Below, in pieces: positions 52,511-60,200 of a stretch of DNA of 64,000 nt. The notes under the pieces were generated by a model. It saw only the letters and a program-made list of their open reading frames with translations. It did not search any database and was not told where the DNA came from. Position 1 is the stretch's first letter; every line of letters starts with the position of its first letter. This DNA comes from Ideonella livida (lineage in GTDB: Bacteria; Pseudomonadota; Gammaproteobacteria; Burkholderiales; Burkholderiaceae_C). A program made the position numbers and the translations under genes. The stretch lies in the NCBI RefSeq assembly GCF_010499455.1, contig NZ_JAAGOH010000006.1, forward strand, positions 124,001-188,000, written 5' to 3'.

Positions 52511-53194
52511 ATGACCGTACAACATCAGGCCCCGCGACGGGCCGGATGGACTTCCGCCGCCCTGCTGCTGGGTGCGGCCAGCCTGTTGAGCGCTTGCGTG
52601 CCCGTGCCGCTGATGATCGGCGGGCTGGCCGCCGGCGGCGTGCTGGTGCAGACCGACCGCCGCACCTCCGGCACCCAGCTGGAGGACCAGAGCATCGAGG
52701 TCAAGGCCATGATGCGCGTGCCCAAGGCGCTGGGCGACCGCGGCCACCTCAACTTCACCAGCTACAACCGGGTGGTGCTGATCACCGGCGAGGCGGCCAG
52801 CGAGGCCGACCGGGCACTGGCCGCCGACACCGCCAGCCGCATCGAGAACGTGCGCTCGGTGGTCAACGAGGCCGCGGTGATGACCTCCAGCGCCCTGAGC
52901 GAGCGCACCCGCGATGGCCTGATCACCACCAAGGTCAAGGCCACGCTGGTGGATGCCGGCGATGTGGAAGCCAACGCCTTCAAGGTGGTGACCGAACGCG
53001 GCATCGTCTACCTGATGGGCCTGGTCACCGACAAGGAGGCCGAGCGCGCCACCACCCTCATCCGCACCATCGACGGCGTGCAGAAGGTGGTGCGGGTGAC
53101 GGAGACGATCTCCGAGGCCCAGCTCATGGAGATCAAGGCCCGCCTGGCCCGTCCGGCCAGCGACAAGCCCGCCTCCACCAAGCCGGCGAGCTGA
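52511..53194 (+). CDS. dolP: Lipoprotein with two BON domains, DolP-like
   Basis: The lipobox LLSAC (Cys29) and AAGG near the mature start are followed by two BON domains, about 60-120 (RGHLNFTSYNRVVLITGEA) and 135-205 (DGLITTKVKATLVDAGDVEAN, ERGIVYLMGLVTDKEA). DolP (YraP) lies at the outer membrane and supports BAM function and divisome integrity. A Ser/Lys/Pro-rich tail (DKPASTKPAS) closes the protein. AAGGAG lies seven bases before the ATG. Last gene of the yraN-diaA-dolP run. Confidence 0.92.
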   Translation: MTVQHQAPRRAGWTSAALLLGAASLLSACVPVPLMIGGLAAGGVLVQTDRRTSGTQLEDQSIEVKAMMRVPKALGDRGHLNFTSYNRVVLITGEAASEADRALAADTASRIENVRSVVNEAAVMTSSALSERTRDGLITTKVKATLVDAGDVEANAFKVVTERGIVYLMGLVTDKEAERATTLIRTIDGVQKVVRVTETISEAQLMEIKARLARPASDKPASTKPAS

Positions 53195-53201
53195 GCGCGC
53201 C

Positions 53202-54095
53202 TCAGCGCAGGCGGCGGATGAGGCTGGAGGTGTCCCAGCGGCCGCCGCCCAGCGCCTGCACATCGGCGTAGAACTGGTCCACCAGGGCGGTGACGGGCAG
53301 CTTGGCGCCGTTGCGGCGGGCCTCGTCCAGCACCAGGCCCAGGTCCTTGCGCATCCAGTCCACGGCAAAGCCGAACTCGAACTGGCCGTCCACCATGGTG
53401 TGGCCGCGGTTGTCCATCTGCCAGCTCTGGGCGGCGCCCTTGCCGATGACACCCAGCACCTGCTTCATGTCCAGGCCCGCCTTCTGACCAAAGGCCACGG
53501 CCTCGGACAGGCCCTGCACCAGCCCGGCGATGCAAATCTGGTTGACCATCTTGGCCAGCTGACCGGCCCCGCTCTCGCCCACGCGGGTGACCGCGCGCGA
53601 GAAGGCCATGGCCACCGGACGCATGGCCTCGAAGGGCGCCTCGTCGCCCCCGCACATCACCGTGAGCACGCCATTGACCGCACCGGCCTGGCCGCCGGAG
53701 ACCGGCGCATCCACAAAATGCAGGCCCAGGCGGGCGGCCTCGGCGTGCAGCTCGCGCGCCACCTCGGCCGACGCGGTGGTGTGGTCCACCAGGATGGCGC
53801 CGGGCGACATGCCCGCAAAGGCGCCGTCCGGGCCCAGGACCACACTGCGCAGGTCGTCGTCGTTGCCCACGCAGGCAAACACGATCTGGGCGCCGGCGGC
53901 CGCCTCGCGCGGGGTGGGCGCGCAAGCGCCCCCGGCGTGGGCCTGCACCCAGGCCTGGGCCTTGGCAGCGGTGCGGTTGTAGACGGTGACGGCATGGCCG
54001 GCGGCCTGCAGGTGGCCGGCCATGGGGCCGCCCATCACGCCCAAGCCCAGGAAGGCGACGCGGTGGGAGGCGATGGAGTCGTAGGTGCGGGACAT
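53202..54095 (-). CDS. Beta-hydroxyacid dehydrogenase (3-hydroxyisobutyrate dehydrogenase family)
   Basis: 297 residues: Rossmann glycine loop FLGLGVMGGPMAGHLQAAG (about 15-33), FVDAPVSGGQAGAV (about 125-138) for substrate binding, and the catalytic Lys in SGAGQLAKMVNQI (about 172-184). Members act on hydroxyisobutyrate, tartronate semialdehyde or succinic semialdehyde; substrate cannot be predicted. It lies between dolP (convergent) and pilU, unrelated to both. Fourteen bases separate it from the upstream pilU stop, so it may be co-transcribed with the pil pair. Confidence 0.9.
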   Translation of the reverse strand: MSRTYDSIASHRVAFLGLGVMGGPMAGHLQAAGHAVTVYNRTAAKAQAWVQAHAGGACAPTPREAAAGAQIVFACVGNDDDLRSVVLGPDGAFAGMSPGAILVDHTTASAEVARELHAEAARLGLHFVDAPVSGGQAGAVNGVLTVMCGGDEAPFEAMRPVAMAFSRAVTRVGESGAGQLAKMVNQICIAGLVQGLSEAVAFGQKAGLDMKQVLGVIGKGAAQSWQMDNRGHTMVDGQFEFGFAVDWMRKDLGLVLDEARRNGAKLPVTALVDQFYADVQALGGGRWDTSSLIRRLR

Positions 54096-54109
54096 GGCAG
54101 AGGGCGGGG

Positions 54110-55246
54110 TCAGAGAATCTTCAGGTGCTCGGTGCCCACCGTCAGGTCCTGGCGGTGGCTGCGCTGGCTGTTGAGCTTGATGTTCAGGCGCAGGTCGTTG
54201 ACCGAGTCGGCGTTGCGCAAGGCGTCCTCCAGGGTGATGGAGCCCGCCTCGTAGAGGTCGAACAGGGCCTGGTCAAAGACCTGCATGCCCTGCTCGCGCG
54301 ACTTCTTCATGTGCTCCTTGAGCTCGGCCACCTGGCCGCGGAAGATCATGTCGGCCACCAGCGGCGTGTTGAGCAGGATCTCCACCGCGGCCACGCGGCC
54401 GCGGCCGTCCTCGCGCGGGATCAGGCGCTGCGAGACCATGCCCTTGAGGTTGAGCGACAGGTCCATCAGCAGCTGCTCGCGCCGTTCCTCGGAGAAGAAG
54501 TTGACGATGCGGTCCAGCGCCTGGTTGGCGCTGTTGGCATGCAGCGTGGCCATGCACAGGTGGCCGGTCTCCGAGAAGGTGACCGCCATCTCCATGGTGT
54601 GCTTGTCGCGGATCTCCCCCATCAGGATCACGTCTGGCGCCTGACGCAGGGCGTTCTTCAGGGCAATGTCCCAGTCGTCGGTGTCAATGCCGATCTCGCG
54701 CTGGGTGACGATGGAGTTCTTGTGCGGATGCACGAACTCCACCGGGTCCTCCACGGTCAGGATGTGATCAAACGAGTGCTCATTGCGCCAGTCCACCATG
54801 GCCGCCAGCGTGGTGCTCTTGCCCGAGCCGGTGGCGCCCACCATGATGACCAGGCCGCGCTTGGTCATGGCCACCTCCTTGAGCACCGCCGGCAGGGCCA
54901 GGTGGTCCAGGCTGGGCAGTGTGGTGGGGATGACCCGCAGCACCAGGCCCACATGGCCCTGCTGCATGAAGGCGTTGACGCGGAAACGGCCGATGCCCTG
55001 CGGCGCGATGGCGAAGTTGCACTCCTTGGTGCGCTCAAACTCCGCCGCCTGCTTGTCGTTCATCAGCGAACGGGCCAAGGTCAGGGTGTGGGCGCCGGTC
55101 AGGGGCGTGGGCGAGACCCGCGTGACCTTGCCGTCCACCTTGATGGCGGGCGGAAAGTCGGCGGTGAGAAAAAGGTCCGAGCCCTTGCGGCTGATCAGCA
55201 GCCGCAGCAGGTCGCTGACAAATTTGGATGCCTGGTCGCGTTCCAT
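54110..55246 (-). CDS. pilU: Type IV pilus retraction ATPase PilU
   Basis: 378 residues of the PilT/PilU secretion ATPase family: N-terminal PAS-like domain (1-100), Walker A GATGSGKSTT (137-146), then the Asp box (HILTVEDPVEF), Walker B region (APDVILMGEIRD) and the His box ATLHANSANQA. The form of the Asp box plus the C-terminal extension QRSHRQDLTVGTEHLKIL separate it from PilT. PilU works with PilT in pilus retraction. Its ATG lies downstream of pilT, 61 bases after the pilT stop. Confidence 0.94.
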   Translation of the reverse strand: MERDQASKFVSDLLRLLISRKGSDLFLTADFPPAIKVDGKVTRVSPTPLTGAHTLTLARSLMNDKQAAEFERTKECNFAIAPQGIGRFRVNAFMQQGHVGLVLRVIPTTLPSLDHLALPAVLKEVAMTKRGLVIMVGATGSGKSTTLAAMVDWRNEHSFDHILTVEDPVEFVHPHKNSIVTQREIGIDTDDWDIALKNALRQAPDVILMGEIRDKHTMEMAVTFSETGHLCMATLHANSANQALDRIVNFFSEERREQLLMDLSLNLKGMVSQRLIPREDGRGRVAAVEILLNTPLVADMIFRGQVAELKEHMKKSREQGMQVFDQALFDLYEAGSITLEDALRNADSVNDLRLNIKLNSQRSHRQDLTVGTEHLKIL

Positions 55247-55307
55247 GTGGCCTGCGCGCTCCTGAAGGACGGCTTGGAAAAAGAGGACCGGGGCCCGCCG
55301 TGGCGGC

Positions 55308-56351
55308 TCAGCCCGGGAAGTTGTCGGGGAACTTGGCCTTGGAGCGGGCCTCGGCCGGCGAGACGCGGTTGCGCCGCACCAAGTCCGTCAGGCACTGGTC
55401 CAGGGTCTGCATGCCCATGTTCTGGCCCGTCTGGATGGAGGAGTACATCTGGGCGATCTTGTTCTCGCGGATCAGGTTGCGGATGGCGGAGGTGCCCAGC
55501 ATGATCTCGTGCGCCGCCACCCGGCCACTGCCGTCCTTGGTCTTGCACAGCGTCTGCGAAATGATGGCCACCAGCGACTCCGAGAGCATGGCGCGCACCA
55601 TGTCCTTCTCGGCCCCGGGGAACACGTCCACGATACGGTCCACGGTCTTGGCCGCGCTGGAGGTGTGCAAGGTGCCGAACACCAGGTGGCCCGTCTCGGC
55701 GCCGGTCAGGGCCAGGCGGATGGTCTCCAGGTCGCGCAGCTCACCCACCAGGATGGCGTCCGGGTCTTCACGCAGCGCAGCGCGCAGCGCGTTCTGGAAG
55801 CTGTGGGTGTGCGGTCCCACCTCGCGCTGGTTGACCAGGCACTTCTTGGACTCGTGCACGAATTCGATCGGGTCCTCCAGCGTCAGGATGTGGCCGTACT
55901 CGTTCTCGTTGAGGTGGTCGATCATGGCCGCCAGCGTGGTGGACTTGCCCGAGCCGGTGGGGCCCGTCACCAGCACCAGACCCCGCGGGCGCAGCGCCAG
56001 CTCGGCAAACACCGGCGGGCAGTTGAGCTGCTCCAGCGTCAGGATCTTGGACGGAATGGTCCGGAACACCGCCGCCGAGCCCCGCTGCTGGAAGAAGGCG
56101 TTGACCCGGAAGCGCGCCAAGCCCTGCACCTCGAAGCTGAAGTCGCACTCCAGCGTCTCCTCGTAGTGCTTGCGCTGCGAGTCGTTCATGATGTCGTACA
56201 CCATGGCGTGGACCTGCTTGTGGTTGAGCGGCTCCACGTTGATGCGGCGCACATCCCCGTGCACGCGGATCATGGGCGGCATGCCGGCCGACAGGTGCAG
56301 GTCCGACGCCTTGTTCTTGACCACGAAGGCCAGCAGTTGGGTGATGTCCAT
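55308..56351 (-). CDS. pilT: Type IV pilus retraction ATPase PilT
   Basis: 347 residues, the normal PilT length. Walker A GPTGSGKSTT at 130-139, the HILTLEDPIEF Asp box, PDAILVGELRD Walker B, the GTLHTSSA His box, and the C-terminal AIRNLIRE motif, a PilT hallmark needed for retraction, are all intact. PilT hydrolyses ATP to depolymerise the pilus at the inner-membrane platform. It is the first gene of pilT-pilU and is divergent from yggS, the same arrangement as in Pseudomonas. Promoters must lie in 56352-56462. Confidence 0.95.
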   Translation of the reverse strand: MDITQLLAFVVKNKASDLHLSAGMPPMIRVHGDVRRINVEPLNHKQVHAMVYDIMNDSQRKHYEETLECDFSFEVQGLARFRVNAFFQQRGSAAVFRTIPSKILTLEQLNCPPVFAELALRPRGLVLVTGPTGSGKSTTLAAMIDHLNENEYGHILTLEDPIEFVHESKKCLVNQREVGPHTHSFQNALRAALREDPDAILVGELRDLETIRLALTGAETGHLVFGTLHTSSAAKTVDRIVDVFPGAEKDMVRAMLSESLVAIISQTLCKTKDGSGRVAAHEIMLGTSAIRNLIRENKIAQMYSSIQTGQNMGMQTLDQCLTDLVRRNRVSPAEARSKAKFPDNFPG

Positions 56352-56462
56352 GGTGGAGACGCAGGGGAGGGGCGGCCCGGGAGGGGGTTGGCTTATGCTC
56401 GCGGCCTTGCCGCCGGGCCCCGTCGGATCGGTCCGACACCACGGGCGGCGGGAAGACCACGC

Positions 56463-57167
56463 ATGTCGAGTATCGCTGAGAACCTTTTGCAGGTTGGCCA
56501 CCGCATCCAGGCCGCCTGCCGCCTGTCCGACCGCCCATCCGCCGGGGTGCGGCTGCTGGCCGTGAGCAAGACCTGCCCGCCCGAGGCGGTACGCGCCGCC
56601 CACGCCGCGGGCCAGCGCGACTTTGGTGAGAACTACGTGCAGGAGGCGCTGGACAAGATGGCCGCGCTGGCCGACCTGCGCGGCCAGCTGTGCTGGCACC
56701 TCATCGGCCCGCTGCAGAGCAACAAGACCCGCGCCGTGGCCGAGGCCTTTGACTGGGTCCACAGCGTGGACCGGCTCAAGATCGCCCAGCGCCTGAGCGA
56801 ACAGCGCCCGGCCTGGCTGCCCCCGCTGCAGGTCTGCCTGCAGGTCAATGTGAGCGGCGAGGCCAGCAAGAGCGGCGTGGCCCCGGCCGATCTGCCCGCC
56901 CTGGCCCAGGCCGTGGCCGCCCTGCCCCGGCTGCAGCTGCGCGGCCTCATGTCCATCCCCGAGCCGGCGGACACCTTGGCGGCCCAACGCGCCCCGCACG
57001 CCCGGCTGCAGGCCCTGCTGCGCGACCTGCAGGCCCGGGGCCTGGCGCTGGACACCCTGTCCATGGGCATGAGCGCCGACCTGGAGGCCGCGGTGCTGGA
57101 AGGTGCCAGCTGGGTGCGGGTGGGCACCGCCGTGTTTGGGCAGCGGCAGCGCCCCGCAGCCGGCTGA
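56463..57167 (+). CDS. yggS: PLP homeostasis protein YggS/PLPBP
   Basis: 234 residues of the YggS (COG0325) family: PLP lysine K36 in LLAVSKTCPPEAV (about 31-43), then FGENYVQEALDKM (about 56-68), CWHLIGPLQSNKT (about 78-90) and the end MGMSADLEAAVLEGASWVRVGTAVFG (about 198-223). It is a single-domain, non-catalytic PLP carrier that keeps vitamin B6 and amino acid pools in balance. Divergent from pilT, a known neighbourhood in gammaproteobacteria and betaproteobacteria. Confidence 0.94.
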   Translation: MSSIAENLLQVGHRIQAACRLSDRPSAGVRLLAVSKTCPPEAVRAAHAAGQRDFGENYVQEALDKMAALADLRGQLCWHLIGPLQSNKTRAVAEAFDWVHSVDRLKIAQRLSEQRPAWLPPLQVCLQVNVSGEASKSGVAPADLPALAQAVAALPRLQLRGLMSIPEPADTLAAQRAPHARLQALLRDLQARGLALDTLSMGMSADLEAAVLEGASWVRVGTAVFGQRQRPAAG

Positions 57168-57263
57168 CTGCGGCCCGCCCCCAGGGCGGGCCGGTCACGG
57201 CACGGTGGCCGTGGCCACCCGGACAACCCGGGCAGCCCGAACAAGCCGGGCTGCCAACACGGC

Positions 57264-60200
57264 TCAAAGCCCCAGCGCGACCGACGTGGTGGTCAGGCCG
57301 GTGCCCAGCCCGGCCAGGGTCGTCACCAGGGTCAGCTCCGCCGCAGACACATCGTTGTCTGCATTGGCCGCCGTGAACAGGAACAGCGCCGACTGGCTGC
57401 CGTTGTCCACCGCAAACAGGCGGGTATCACCCACCGCGTAGCTGGCGCTGGCATTGCCAATCACCGCCGCCGCGCTGGTGGTGGTGATGGCGCCCCCCAC
57501 GTTGTTGGTGATGACCACCAATTCGGCCGTGGTGGCAAAGCCGGTGCTGGCCACGCTCACCGCGCCATCCACCACCGTGTCGCCGTCGCCCACCACCACG
57601 CCAGAAGACTGGGTGATGTAGAGCTTGTCGCCTGAGGTGCTGAAGTCGTTGATGGTGTCCAGCAGGTCGGTGATGACAAAGGTGTCCGAGCCCGCGCCAC
57701 CGCTCAGGGTGTCGGCGCCGCCGCCGCCGCCCAGGATGTTGTTGCCGCTGTTGCCCACCAGGGTGTTGGCCGCCCCGTTGCCAAAGCCATTGACCGCTGC
57801 CGTGCCCGTGAGGGTCAGCTTCTCGAAGTTGTCGGCCAAGGTCCAGCTGACCGAGGTCTCCACGGTGTCGGTGCCGGCGGCCGCCGCCTCGGTCAGCACG
57901 TCGCCCACGCTGTCCACCCGGTAGGTGTCGTCGCCCGCGCCGCCCACCAGGGTGTCGTCACCCAGGCCGCCGTCCAGGGTGTCATGGCCGTCCAGGCCGG
58001 TCAGCACGTTGGCGGCTTCATTGCCCGTCATCAGGTTGGCCAGGGTGTTGCCCGTGCCATTGAGGGTGTTCGCGCCCTTGAGCGCCAGGTTCTCCACATT
58101 GGCCGCCAGGGTGTAGGTCAGCCAGGCCTCCACCAGATCGGCCGTGCCTTCAGTGGCCAGCTCCGTCACCAGGTCGCCGGCGTTGTCCACCACGTAAGTG
58201 TCGTTGTCAGCGCCACCGGTCAGGTTGTCGGCGCCCACGCCCCCGTCCAGCGTGTCGTTGCCCGCACCGCCGCTCAGGAAGTTGACGCCTGCGTTCCCAA
58301 TGAGCACGTTGTGCAAGGCGTTGCCGGAGCCGTTCAAGGCCGCAGAACCCAGCAGGGTGAGGTTCTCCACGTTGGCCAGGCTGTAGGGCGTCAACTGACC
58401 CAGGTTGATGGAGATCGTGGAACGGATGGTGTCCGTGCCAGCGTTGGCCGCCTCGGTCACCACATCGCCCGCGTTGTCGACCACATAGGTGTCGTCACCC
58501 GCACCACCAGACATCAGGTCGGCGCCGCCCGCACCATCCAGCCAGTTGTTCAGTGCATTGCCCACCAGCGTGTTGGCAGCGGCATTGCCCTTGCCATTGA
58601 GGGCGGTCGTGGAGCCGATGAGGAGGTAGAGACTCTCAAACCCGTCGGCCAGCGTCCAGTCGATGGCACTGATCACTTCGTCGTCGGTGCCGCTGCTGTC
58701 CACCAGCACGTCCCCGATGTTGTCCACCCAGTACCAGTCGTTGCCGTCACCGCCCACCATGGAGTCGGCGTCGCGGTTGTAGTTGGCCCACGTCCAAGTG
58801 GAACCGGAATTGGTCAGCGTGCCCGAACCGGCCATGATGTCGTCGCCGGCCAGACCCGTCAGCACGTTGTAGCCGCCGTTGCCCACCAGAATGTTGTTCA
58901 GGGCATTGCCCGTGCCGTTGATGGAGCCGCCGTTGCCCAGTGCACCCTCCATCAGGTAGAGGTTCTCCAAGGTCGCGCCCAGCGTCCAGCTCACATAGGA
59001 CTGCACCGCATCGGCGCCGCCCGAAATGGACGTCTCGCCCTGGATCACGTCCAGCAGGTTGTCCACCACAAAGGTGTCGTTGCCCAGGCCGCCATCCAGG
59101 GTGTCCACGCCGGCGCCGCCGTCCAGGGTGTCGTTGCCGTCACCGCCCACCAGCGAGTTGGCCGCCGCGTTGCCCACCAGCAGGTTGGACAGGGCGTTGC
59201 CGGTGGCGTTGATGGCGGCGCTGCCGGTCAGCACCAGGTTTTCCACGGTGCTCAGCCCGGCCAGGCTGTAGGTGACCGAGCTGCGCACCACGTCGGTGGT
59301 GCCGGAGGCGTCCACGATCACATCGCCCACGTTGTCGACCACATAGGTGTCGTTGCCCGCGCCCCCGTCCAGGGTGTCCACACCGCCGGAGCCCCCGTCC
59401 AGGGTGTTGTTGCCGGCGTTGCCGGTGATCAGGTTGTTGAGGGCGTTGCCCGTGCCCGCCGTACTGCCCGAACCGGTCAGCGTCAGGTTCTCCAGGTTGT
59501 CACCCAGCGTCCAGCTCACCGAGGCCTGCACCACGTCCGTGCCCTCGCCCGCGGCCTCGCTCACGCTGTCCAGCACCGAGTCCACCACATAGCTGTCATT
59601 GCCCAGGCCGCCCACCAGCGTGTCGGCGCCGCCCTGGCCGTCCAGGGTGTCATCGCCTGCCAAGCCGTACAGGACATTGGCCCCCTGGTTGCCGGTGATC
59701 TTGTTGGCGTCGGCGTTACCGGTGCCGTCCAGGGCCGGGTCGCCGCCATCGGCGCCGCCCCCGTCCCCCAGCAGGGTGAGGTTGTCCACATGGGCCGACA
59801 AGGTGTAGGACACAAAAGAGCGCACCTCGTCCAGACCCGCCAGCGCGGCCTCGGTCACCACATCGGCGGCGTTGTCCACCACATACACGTCGTTGCCGGT
59901 GCCACCTTCCATCACATCGGCGCCGGCACCGCCGTCCAGCGTGTCATTGCCTTCGGCGCCCCACAGGGTGTTTTGCCCCACATTGCCCCAGAGCTTGTTG
60001 GCCAGGCTGTTGCCGCGGCCCGTCAGGTCGGCGCCGCCGGTCAGCACCAGGTTCTCCACCTTGTCGTTGGCGTCGTCCAGGCCGTCGGCGCCGATCAGGC
60101 TCCAGCTCACCGAGGCCAGCACCTGGTCGCTGCTGGAATTGGTGGTCAGCAGCGACTCCTGCACCACGTCGGCCGCGTCATCCACCACATAGGTGTCGTT

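Noticed and set aside
57172-57254. Two hairpins between yggS and the RTX gene as bidirectional terminators
   Set aside because: Stems such as GCAGCCCG/CGGGCTGC are present but no T-run follows on either strand.
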